Shown here: one piece after another, positions 8,901-18,100 of the stretch
How the letters are laid out: each line of letters starts with the position of its first letter
Position numbering within the stretch: position 1 is the stretch's first letter
IMG/VR virus record: IMGVR_UViG_3300031774_000098
Coordinates: 1-29,218 of that record
Origin: a virus
Direction: 5' to 3' (one strand)
DNA length: 29,218 nt
Translations under genes and position numbers: made by a program
The notes under the pieces: model-generated
Databases searched by the model: none
Told to the model about the DNA's origin: nothing
The model's input: only the letters and a program-made list of their open reading frames with translations

Positions 8901-11900
8901 AGTAAGGTAAGTAGTTACATTAACACCATCAAAGAATGCATACATTCTAGTACGTGGTTTCATTCTATCAACATTAAAACCAATATTACGAGATCTAATC
9001 CAAGGAATAGCACTTCTAGAAAGAACACTATCTCCTAAAGATCTACGCTCAATCTTAGGAACAACTCTGGTACGAATACCCTGACGTGCTTGATTGTTTA
9101 CAACACGGAATGTACGACGTTCATGTAGATAGAATAGACCTTGACGACGCTGACCGTGACCTGCACGACCTAACTGACGACCAACACCATATGTACCAGA
9201 TGTACCTCTTTGTTGTGATGAAGATTGTAATGTTTCACCAGTCCAGTTAGTCTGCCATGAACCCCACTGAACAGGTGCAAAACCATTTTGATCAACACCC
9301 ATATCTTGAGAAACAGTTGAGAAGTCTCCTTCAATATTTTCAACACGAGCAGGAACACGTTCGATATCAATCCAATCATCAGATGCAGGTGTTAAGTCAA
9401 TACGACCAATGAAAGTAAACACGTTGAATGGGTTAACATTCTCAGTTCTAGATGCATAGGGTTGAGTGATAAGTGCAACATCTTCATAAGGTAACATTAA
9501 AACATTACCATCAGTCTTCACAATATTTGTGGAATCTGTTGCATTATACTGAAGTCCTATGTTTGTTGTGTAATGTTGTGGACGTAGTTGACCCTCTCTA
9601 AAGTCAAGAGAACACTTGTAATCTGGATGTAGAACATCACCAGTTGTATGATCTGTAAAATCATCTACAACATAACCGTTCTTCAGACGATCAAATCCAT
9701 TTTCATCATAAGTCTTAGTGTTTTCTGCTTGAGATTCAAGCATTGAAAGTGAAGTATAGTATTCAACATGGGTAAGTCTTTGCTCAAGATCACCAATATC
9801 TTTCATCGTATATCGTCTGATAACTTCTGTAGTAATCAGAACGTCTCTTTCTGGATCAAATACATATGGTTTGTACTCAATAGATGCTAAAAGCATAGCA
9901 TTTTCAACCCTTGGAGGTGGGATGAGGTAATAACCAGATACACCTTTGCTTATAATTAGTTTACCATCATGTGAAAGATATAGTTTATCAATTCTTGGAA
10001 GATACCATGCATAGTCTGCTCTAAACGAAGAATTGACCTTCATAATATCAAAGATGGTCGAACCATTAGTACCACCAGTAGTATCAAATACTCTAGAAAC
10101 AAAATCAAAAGTACTACAATTAACGTAATAAGGAGCACTTATAGTTCCAGAACCATTTCTCAATTCTTTAACAGCAGGACGGATGTCAATTTGATCTCTA
10201 ATATACTTAATAGAACCATCCATCTTGTAGTTAGGAATCTCTTTATAAAGAATACCACTATAAGATTGTGCTGAGAAATAATCACCAGATGCTTCATGGG
10301 CGAAGAAGTCAAAAATTACAAGTAACCTTCTTGTAGGTGCTACAGTAGAAGGAAGACGAATTAGTTTTGATACATCATAGAAGTTTGTTTTTTGACCCGC
10401 TTCAAGAGAAAACTGATCAGTAATAACTTTACTTCCTGCAAAAATAGAACCCTCAGTATCATCAATAATACCACTGATAACATCTCCAGCAGTATTTTCA
10501 CCAGTAATTGTTTCTCCTGTAATGAATGGAATATCATTAAGACCAACATAATATAGTTTTAAATCTGCGTTAGAGAATGAAATAACTCGACCTCTAGCAC
10601 CAGAAGTTTTACCAATCATTAATGTGCTTGCAGCAAAGAATACTGATTCAGTAAGAACAACATATGGTGCAGATGCATCATTATCATCATATGATTCGTA
10701 TATTGCATGAATATTATAAACATCATTAACACCAAACGAAATATCTAAATCTTCAACTCTAGTTCCATAAAGAGTACTGTAAGTAAGACCTGTTGGTTGT
10801 GTATCTACATCTTGGTCAGTTTTAATGACTTTCAATGTCCTCATCTTAGCAGCAGTCTTGATCTTTTTAGCAACAGTATTCTTAGAGACTAATGCTGTAA
10901 GAGTTATTGTAGCAATACCAGTAAGACCACTAATTGAGAAAGACTGATTATCAGAACCAAAAGATGTTGATAATACACCAGCATCTACCTGTGCGTCAAT
11001 ATCTACATTCTCCCCATCAGTAAATACTGAAGAAGTTCCCTTATCAATAATTGTAAGAATATAATTATCACCAGATAATGCACCAAATGCTTCAGTCTCA
11101 GGAAGAGTAAATGTAATAGAACCTGAGGTTACAGTCTTGGATGCAAAGTTTCTAAAGACAAAGAATGATTCATCATCCAAAGACTTCATCGTATCTTCTG
11201 GAAGGTCAAAAGAAAGTTCCCCATTCTGATAATCTTTCTGGAAGATGAACGGACGTAATCTAACTAATTCGCTATATTGACCAGCAGCAACTGTACCAAC
11301 CTTCAAAGTATTATCAATTCTAGTAGTTTGATCACTATAATCGAAGACTGCATCTCCCGCTAAAACTGTAGACTTTCTATTCACAGAAGTTGTTGCAATA
11401 GCAGTAGGATCAACTCTCTTAACACGAAGAGTATTTGTACCTTCCAAATTAGAAAGTGTTGGGGTGACTACATCACCTGGTCTCAAATCCTTTTCAAATC
11501 TTGTACGGAAACCAGTAATATCTTCACGACCAACACTAGCAACATCAAATGTTAATACTGCTGCACCACCAGCTCCAAGTTGAGCATCGGCAACAGTAAC
11601 AGTTTCATCGATAACATATCCAGAACCAGCAGCAGTAACAGTAACAGTAGCAGCACCACTTCCATTAACTACGATCTGGAAGGTAGCACCAGATCCAGAT
11701 CCATCAGTAGATACACCAGTAGTAGAAACATTATAAGTTCCTGCACTTCTAGAACCATCAGCAGCACTAATAGTATCAATAGTTAAAATATCACCAGTTG
11801 TCTCATCGATATTTACTGTAGAAGATTCAATAGGACGAGAATCGTTAAGAATCCAGTTTGCACCAAACCTAACAGCACTAGAACCATCAAGACCGAAAGA

Positions 11901-13583
11901 AGATCTAACATCACTTAATTGATAACTATGTGCTGCCTCTAAGGTTCCAGAATCTCTATTATTAACAGACAAAATTTCACCATTGGTGAATTCACCACTT
12001 ACATGCTCAATATAAATGTAATGTGTATTATTTCCAGTATCTGCAACATAACCTGTTGCACCAGAAGTTTTACCAATAATCTTAGTACCTGCAGTATAAG
12101 TTACTGGATTTGAAATATTCAGAACTGTAAACATCTGAACATCAAAGAACCAAAGATCGTAAACACCACCATTAATAGATGGTTCGATTCCAAATGGTGA
12201 TGTTGCAGCTAAAGCACTGCTAGATTTTTGTAACTGAACTACTCTACATCTACCAATTCTATTAGCACCTGACTTTACAGAAGACGTTGCATTTGGTGCC
12301 CAATCATCATAAAGATTTAGAGTTTGATATGCATCACTAACACCATCTCCAGATATTTCTGGCCAACCATGAACATCATAGACTTTTACAAAATTACCAA
12401 GATTAAAATTGATAATACCATTTTCACGAGTTTCAAAATCTCTTGGTTTATCCACATCAAGATATCGTGGACTGATAAAGTTAGTTCTGTATCCTCTAAT
12501 ATATGCTTTACCAGGAGAAACCTCAATTGCTAATTTCTCATCATTAGCAGGATTACCTTGATCGGAGTCTTGTCCTTTAACATAAACACCATTATTAAAT
12601 CCATCATTAAGATGCTCTCGCATCGTAACGTTAAATGTATCAATTACATAATCACCAGACTCTTCATAAGTTCTACGAGCCAGTGATTTTTCTAACTCAC
12701 TATATTCAGTTCTCTCTACAAAATTTTCTACTCTACTATTGTTAATTCTTAAAAGTTCAATGAAGTCTTTATCTGCTTCATCAGTAATTAATCGTTTTAC
12801 AAACTGTGTTTGAATTTTAAATCTATGAGCACCAGGTGCAGAATAATTTGAAGTTCCTGCAGCATTATCATTGAGAGATTCATCATCTTCAGGAGTAACA
12901 ATAGATTCTAAAATCTCAAGACCTACTCTGTAAGATGGATTACTACCATACTGATCAAGAATCAAATACTTATCTGTTACATTTACAAAATGACCTCTAA
13001 TATAATAAACACCTTCACTAATATATGCAGTAGAACCTACAGCAGTAGCGTTAACAGGAAGAAGTTGTGCAAAAGGAGTTCCAATTTCAATCAGAGTAGA
13101 ACCAAATGTAATTTCTTTATCTGTAATTAACTGCTCATTAATTTGGAATGTTTTTAAACCAGTATCGGATGTTGTATCACCAGAATCGATGTACTTAACA
13201 TATAATGTAATGTAACCTCTTTCTGATTCAGAGGCAGAAATACTATATAAAACCTTTGCTTTAACGCCTGTAGTCAGACCTTCAATAATAGTTCCATTTA
13301 TTTGAGTTCTATAAGTTTCAACATCACTACCCAAGAAAGATTCTTGAACAAGGACTGCCTGTACATCCAAATCATAACCTACTTGACCTGGAATAACCAT
13401 TGCACCATCTTTAAATAGGTGCGTTCCAACAGACTCTACCTGATTCTGCAGAACACTCTGCATTGTACTGAGTTCTCTTGCCTGAATAGGGAATCCAGGA
13501 CGGAACAGCACCCGATAAAAATTCTTATCCTTATCGAAGTCGTCGTAATACGGTGTTACGTTTAGATTAGTATTTTGTGCCAT
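5979..13583 (-). CDS. Giant DUF4815-type virion structural protein (2534 aa)
   Basis: The first ~430 residues, starting MAQNTNLNVTPYYDDFDKDK and including FRPGFPIQARELSTMQS, match the DUF4815 family of marine T4-like phage structural proteins. Further along come TSGA-type beta modules (near residues 494-545, 990-1045, 1648-1675 and 2038-2085), one GSGY module (about 640-680), and an arginine-rich belt leading into RMKPRTRMYAFFDG (about 1460-1555). A DPLAQSF-type domain spans about 1772-1920. An FPxSG-like module with IKINDEIITY-type sequence and a GRGTNGTT motif lies near 2180-2250, before a conserved C-terminal domain (about 2378-2534). No catalytic motif was seen. The gene begins 5 nt after gp8, where T4 carries gp9 and gp10, so it is likely attached to the baseplate rim as a long fibre or whisker. 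Assembly role is inferred from family and position. Confidence 0.88.
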   Translation of the reverse strand: MAQNTNLNVTPYYDDFDKDKNFYRVLFRPGFPIQARELSTMQSVLQNQVESVGTHLFKDGAMVIPGQVGYDLDVQAVLVQESFLGSDVETYRTQINGTIIEGLTTGVKAKVLYSISASESERGYITLYVKYIDSGDTTSDTGLKTFQINEQLITDKEITFGSTLIEIGTPFAQLLPVNATAVGSTAYISEGVYYIRGHFVNVTDKYLILDQYGSNPSYRVGLEILESIVTPEDDESLNDNAAGTSNYSAPGAHRFKIQTQFVKRLITDEADKDFIELLRINNSRVENFVERTEYSELEKSLARRTYEESGDYVIDTFNVTMREHLNDGFNNGVYVKGQDSDQGNPANDEKLAIEVSPGKAYIRGYRTNFISPRYLDVDKPRDFETRENGIINFNLGNFVKVYDVHGWPEISGDGVSDAYQTLNLYDDWAPNATSSVKSGANRIGRCRVVQLQKSSSALAATSPFGIEPSINGGVYDLWFFDVQMFTVLNISNPVTYTAGTKIIGKTSGATGYVADTGNNTHYIYIEHVSGEFTNGEILSVNNRDSGTLEAAHSYQLSDVRSSFGLDGSSAVRFGANWILNDSRPIESSTVNIDETTGDILTIDTISAADGSRSAGTYNVSTTGVSTDGSGSGATFQIVVNGSGAATVTVTAAGSGYVIDETVTVADAQLGAGGAAVLTFDVASVGREDITGFRTRFEKDLRPGDVVTPTLSNLEGTNTLRVKRVDPTAIATTSVNRKSTVLAGDAVFDYSDQTTRIDNTLKVGTVAAGQYSELVRLRPFIFQKDYQNGELSFDLPEDTMKSLDDESFFVFRNFASKTVTSGSITFTLPETEAFGALSGDNYILTIIDKGTSSVFTDGENVDIDAQVDAGVLSTSFGSDNQSFSISGLTGIATITLTALVSKNTVAKKIKTAAKMRTLKVIKTDQDVDTQPTGLTYSTLYGTRVEDLDISFGVNDVYNIHAIYESYDDNDASAPYVVLTESVFFAASTLMIGKTSGARGRVISFSNADLKLYYVGLNDIPFITGETITGENTAGDVISGIIDDTEGSIFAGSKVITDQFSLEAGQKTNFYDVSKLIRLPSTVAPTRRLLVIFDFFAHEASGDYFSAQSYSGILYKEIPNYKMDGSIKYIRDQIDIRPAVKELRNGSGTISAPYYVNCSTFDFVSRVFDTTGGTNGSTIFDIMKVNSSFRADYAWYLPRIDKLYLSHDGKLIISKGVSGYYLIPPPRVENAMLLASIEYKPYVFDPERDVLITTEVIRRYTMKDIGDLEQRLTHVEYYTSLSMLESQAENTKTYDENGFDRLKNGYVVDDFTDHTTGDVLHPDYKCSLDFREGQLRPQHYTTNIGLQYNATDSTNIVKTDGNVLMLPYEDVALITQPYASRTENVNPFNVFTFIGRIDLTPASDDWIDIERVPARVENIEGDFSTVSQDMGVDQNGFAPVQWGSWQTNWTGETLQSSSQQRGTSGTYGVGRQLGRAGHGQRRQGLFYLHERRTFRVVNNQARQGIRTRVVPKIERRSLGDSVLSRSAIPWIRSRNIGFNVDRMKPRTRMYAFFDGVNVTTYLTPKVIELIKNSATDSRTNETPFVVGETVLGETSGCQLKVIAPDDGYKTNPYGKGTETLPTSYASQTALLNHDITAISETVSPDYFGNMQVGEILVGQTSGARAVVQDRRLLTDNVGNLQGTFFVPSPKNDANPRWATGTRAFRFTTSDSNSKAIGAVDSSADTTYAATGTLQTVQENILAIRNAELVRDTVSEDRVVNTTRTETRQIGWYDPLAQSFIVEEEGGTFLSGVELFFNTKDDNIPISMQIRTMENGYPTKTILPFSDTTITPDQVEISESAAVATKFTFKAPVYIKSSVEYCFVLLSDSNEYKVWISRMGDIDISGNRTISEQPYAGVLFKSQNASTWTADQYEDLKFTVYRANFTETSGTVALNNTPQGKGNGGIHRLIDNPIQTIKPKLVLTAGPTNTQYTFSIGARILQLTSNAAATVVSSTTSNSAADTITVTDASGNWLQGTSTTFLLRSSEAVATQVVGSASGTLAVGDTVTGATSGSVGIVRTWNGSNALVLHYITGAFTNTETINEAGGWSATVTSSTESGDSYGAYLSTAPTYASDEKEILVYHRNHGMHQRTNNVKVEGAISEIANTSLTSALAAAATSITVENASLFHQVVNGAAISNANPGYVKINDEIITYNDISSDGKTITVATSGRGTNGTTDTTHASGAIVECYSLDGIPLIDINKTHTSISCPWLDTYMLHLNGVANNGIRAGGNQIYASQNTQFETLTPTISVMNLPETDITARINTTTATSIGNGSSVVDQSSFVNDGSYEAITLNDLNFFPNPKMVCSEVNENAKLDGQKSLTMLIDLSTTKSSLSPVVDLDRCSLITTSNRVNVWPGGSSPYGQQSAIDTTQDVSLLPLGDQNDCVYITRLARLIRESRSIRVDFQMSRPPEADVRIYYRAFSTGTGDDIDSIGWTQMDKPLQYDDSPSEEILWKDYYYEVSGLNFNAFQLKIVLRSSNQARVPLIADLRAIALAT

Positions 13584-13588
13584 TAGAG

Positions 13589-15121
13589 TTAGAACTCGAT
13601 TACGATTTTAATGTCTTCTACTTGGTCGTTTGCACGACTGATTGCTCTCCTATTATCTATATAAACAACCTGACCGCTATTTGGTTCAATTTCTGCTTTT
13701 GCATATCCACTAGTAAATCTCATACCCAAATCATACTCTGTATTGTTAATAGTTCTTGAAGAAGAATTAGGAACAGCAGGAAAGTTTACGTCTGGTTGAC
13801 CAGATGCACCTGAAGTTGCTCCACTTATAACGTTAGATCCATCAAACTCATTCTGTGTACCAGTAACTTCAGGGAAGATACCATCAACTGAGTTCTGATA
13901 GTATTTCAAAACTTTAGTTGTTGCATTCCAAGAAATAACTCTTGCTCTTGCAGTAATATTAGTACCTCCTACAACTCTAGTTTGAGTTATAATTTCATCA
14001 GGAACATAATTACCTTGGAAAGTTGGAGAGAAAATAACTGCTTTTGTAGCAGAAACTGTCAAATCTGCAAGAAGTTCTGATGTACCAAACTTGAGTGGAT
14101 TTGTTACCAATCCAATACGACGATAATCGTTATCAATAGGGAAGTCACCTGCACCCTCATCATATGAGAGTTTAGCATTAATCATTACACGGAAACCACC
14201 TAGTTCAATACTAGAATCAAATCCATGTCCATCTGGAGGTGGAATAACAACATCAACTTCTCCACTAGTACCTGTACCAATACCAGTAATAGAAGTAATA
14301 CTGATTTGACCAAATGTATATCCTGTACCACCAGATGTTACAGTAGCAGAAGTAACCTTACCACCGTCAACAACGATAGACACACGACCTCCAGTACCAT
14401 CACCATTAATAGCAACGTTATCATAAGTTCCGTTATTATATCCAGAACCAGCAGCGTTTATAACAACAGTATCGATCTCTCCACTAACAGCATTAGTTTG
14501 TACCGCAGTATTGGTAAAAACTGGCATGTAGTCATTAGAGAAGAATTTAAGAACTGAAGCAACAGGGATTGTATACATGTACTTCCAACGATAACCATCA
14601 CCAGTTGTGATGATGGAAGTCGAAGTACCAGTAGGTTCAACAGTAGAGGGTTTTCCGTTAGGATCGCTAGGAGAAGTACCGTTATAGATGCACTTATATA
14701 CTTGATATTGTGAATTCACAACAAAAAAGTCTGCATCATATAGTTTTGTAGCACCAGAGGAAGCAGTTTTAGTTGGAGAATAATTATGACGATACATGTC
14801 ATAAGTAAAACCCAAACCACCCGTAGTTTCTTCTGGAGAAACCCAGTCAATTCTACGAACAACCTGAACAGTATCTGCAGCAAGAACTCTCTTAAGAGAG
14901 ATCATATCATCATATGAGTTAGAAAACTCTGAAAATGAATCCACTGCCTGTGGTGGTGCGTTCTCATTGTCCCAAGGTTGGGATCTTCCAATAAAAACAT
15001 AAAGTCTATCTCGATTGACACCAGCTGCAGAATCGCTCTGAGTTGCATCTGGTCCTTCAAGTGCTTTGATGAATTTCCTCGCTGAAAAAATTCTAAATTG
15101 ATCAGTTAATAGGGCTGCCAT
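13589..15121 (-). CDS. 8: Baseplate wedge protein gp8 homologue, enlarged
   Basis: The protein aligns by eye with T4 gp8, a dimeric baseplate wedge subunit. Shared landmarks in the same order are FIGRSQPWDNEN (about residue 43; T4 has FGRSEPW), RRIDW, GDGYRWKYMYTIP (about 174; T4 GDGYVWEYLFEIP), RRIGLVTNPL (about 332; T4 RQISIITNPL), and the end GQVVYIDNRRAI with VEDIKIVIEF (T4 GEMIYMENRPPI and TEEINILFTF). It is 510 aa against 334 in T4. The extra length lies mainly in two blocks: about 205-315 with two GSGY-type beta repeats, and about 345-465 with a TSGA-type module. A late promoter candidate precedes it, 27 nt from the ATG. This is the firmest functional call in the window. Confidence 0.92.
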   Translation of the reverse strand: MAALLTDQFRIFSARKFIKALEGPDATQSDSAAGVNRDRLYVFIGRSQPWDNENAPPQAVDSFSEFSNSYDDMISLKRVLAADTVQVVRRIDWVSPEETTGGLGFTYDMYRHNYSPTKTASSGATKLYDADFFVVNSQYQVYKCIYNGTSPSDPNGKPSTVEPTGTSTSIITTGDGYRWKYMYTIPVASVLKFFSNDYMPVFTNTAVQTNAVSGEIDTVVINAAGSGYNNGTYDNVAINGDGTGGRVSIVVDGGKVTSATVTSGGTGYTFGQISITSITGIGTGTSGEVDVVIPPPDGHGFDSSIELGGFRVMINAKLSYDEGAGDFPIDNDYRRIGLVTNPLKFGTSELLADLTVSATKAVIFSPTFQGNYVPDEIITQTRVVGGTNITARARVISWNATTKVLKYYQNSVDGIFPEVTGTQNEFDGSNVISGATSGASGQPDVNFPAVPNSSSRTINNTEYDLGMRFTSGYAKAEIEPNSGQVVYIDNRRAISRANDQVEDIKIVIEF

Positions 15122-15147
15122 GTCCTAGGTACTATTGTCCTCTTGTT

Positions 15148-15155
15148 TATTTATG
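15148..15155 (-). promoter_or_regulatory. Late promoter candidate CATAAATA for gp8
   Basis: The minus strand reads GGCATAAATAA, identical to the 11-mer before the tail fibre gene. The octamer starts one base after the TAG stop of the 1380-aa gene and ends 27 nt before the gp8 ATG. It differs by one base from the T4 late consensus. It would drive gp8, the DUF4815 gene, the small genes and the oxygenase, up to the terminator at 4549-4571. Confidence 0.65.
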
Positions 15156-15156
15156 C

Positions 15157-18100
15157 CTATTTGGAACGAACAGTTGATAAATACTCAATGCTCTTAATTC
15201 TATACTGTGCTCCGTTATTTCCAGAGACCTTTTCACCACCCATAATTGCATATCCAACAGCACCAGAACCTGTGGTATCTCCACCAGCATTAGTGAATGT
15301 AATTGTTGGGTGTATATTATATGAGTTGTCTACACTCTGCACATAACCATACCCACCATTTGTAAGGGTAATTCCTCCAACTTGGTCGTCAGCAACTGTC
15401 ATAGTAACTGTTCCTGTTGCTCTAATATCGCCAATATCTTCAAATGCCACTGTTGGTATTGCGGAATAGTTTGTTCCTGCATTTTGAATTACAACATCAA
15501 CAATCGTGCTATTCTCAGCAAATTTATATAGATATCCAGCTTCTCCAACATTAACATCACCAGTGTTGAATGCAGTGACATCCTTTAACTGAAGAACTTT
15601 ATTTGATGAATCCCAAGAAACTACTGTTCCTCTAACACTAGATGTATCTCCAGTAACAACTTCATTAACACTAAAGTTTTGACCATTACCATCCAAAGCA
15701 TCTAAAGTTATATTAACAAGAGCATTGTGCTCTCTTCCTTCACTAAGTCCACCTGCTATGGCAATATTTGCATATCTAAATGGTACATTAGCATCTTTGA
15801 CGCTATCACCAACTTGTAATAATGTAGTATTTGTTCCACCTTGCGTTTCTTCAATACCATAAAGAGAATTGTAAATACCACCATCCAAACTAAGTTGGTT
15901 CTCATACTCAGTTGATGTATTGACTAGATCAGGTATACCATCACCATCACCAGAATTTTCTACAATATCTTGGAATTCTTTATCCTGAAGAGATGAAATT
16001 GGGTTTGTAAGAGTTATAATTGTAGATCCTGATACAGTAAGAACAACATGTGGAGAATCATTAGCACCAGCACTACCAGCAACACCAGCATCGAATTGAA
16101 CTGTAGCTTCTTCACTAGATGGAATACCACCATCAATAAATGCTAATTCGTCAATTTCAAATGTTAGTAATAGTTCTCTAGTGCTGGTATTCCAATCATA
16201 AACTTTAGCAATTTTATTACTAGCACTTTCAACTCTACGAATTACTCGATCACCAATATTGAATTTGTATGTAGAAATACCATTGTTATCATTTTGTCCA
16301 TCATCAAGAATAACTCTTTGGTCATAATTAAAGTTTACACCTCTAGTAATACCAGCAAATTTTTCATCTGTTTTACTAGTATATGCAATAGTTTCATAGT
16401 CTAAAATAAATTCACCAGATCCAGGAAAAGCACCAGTATTTGATACATAAATTTCACTAGCAGATGTAGTTACATCTTTAGTAAGACCAGTCAAGTAAAT
16501 ATTTTTAGCATTATTTGCCTGACGAGCTCTAGTCTTACGTTTAAGATTTACCAGTCTCGTAAATATTACATTTGGTGGATTACTATAACCCTCACCTTGA
16601 TCAGTTACAGTAATGCCTGTAATCTGTCCCTGATCGATTGTAGCAACTGCTTTTGCACCTATACCTCCACCACCAGATATAAGAATATATGGAGGTTCCT
16701 GATAGAATTCTCCAGGATCTGCAATAGCAATTGAAGTAACCTTTCCAGTAGTATTGATTTTTGCAGATCCTTGAGCGTCCTGACCTCCTCCTCCTTCAAA
16801 AACCATGGTGGGAGCACTACTATAACTTCTACCAGCACCTAATAATGTTAAACCTGTAACTGTCTGTACTGTAGATGTTCCAGTAGCACCACTTCCTTCA
16901 CCACCTAAAATTCTTGCTTTTGTAGTATTATAATAATTATCACCATTCTTATTCATCTTAACATAGGCAATTGCACCATTCTCATCAAGCACAACATCTC
17001 CAGCAGCACCATCAGGAAAATCTGATACGATTTCTGGAACAATATTTCCTTCAAATAATGGTGTACCGTAAAATTTACGTCCAATAACATATGGATAAAC
17101 AGGATTTCCACTGCCATCCTCTGTCATAAAATATGCATATGTACCATTTGGATAATCTGGAGTTACCGCAAACTTTCCATTAAATTCATCAAGAGTTCCA
17201 ACACCAGAATCGTAAATATAATCTTGTACCAAATCACCTAAAAGATAACCACTTTGAACAGTTCTCAATCCCAGACCACTAGTTTGATATCCAAAAATAT
17301 ATAAAGCATCAGGTGCTGTTGCTGGAACAACAATTTGAATTCTTCTTTGGGTTGCTGCGTTAAATCCAGCAATATATGCAGCATAAGTTACTGTAGAACC
17401 ATCTAGTGTATATGTGACACCTAATTCATACAAATATGAAGTGGTTCCAATACTATTAGAAGGATGCCATCCACCATCAGTTTCTGAAAATAGTAAAAAC
17501 TCACCATTATTAGAAGCATCATCCTGATTGAAAATAAAAGTTTTTCCTCTACCTAAAGATAAGAAATTAGGTCTAGAACCACCAAATAAAAATTCTCCAT
17601 TAGAAACTGTTACAGTATAGTTAGTTGTACCAGTCGTATTTACAGCAGGTCTTGCACCAGGAAGTTCTGTAGTAGTTCTTAATCGATGTGAAGATACTTG
17701 CCGTATAGCAGTACCACTGGAATTATATCCCCAAGGACCATAAATTGGATATCCATCATAGGACATACCAAGAATTTTAGAGTGTCCATCACTCTGACGA
17801 CTATAATCTAAAGTTCCACCAGATCCAAAATGATTTTCAATATAATAATCATTATCTGGATGTTCATCTTCAATTTCATCACTTAAAACCATATATCCTT
17901 CATCTCCCTCATACCCAGACATATATTTGTGATTCTTACAGTAATAATAAATTCTACTATTTTCATCATCATTCATTATGAATAAAGGTTTAAACTCATT
18001 TTCATAATCTGTAGCTGGTGCTGAAGATGCTCCAGTACTTGTATAATAAAGAGTTCCTGGAGTATCATTATGTACACCGTCCTGAGTTGTACTAAAATGC

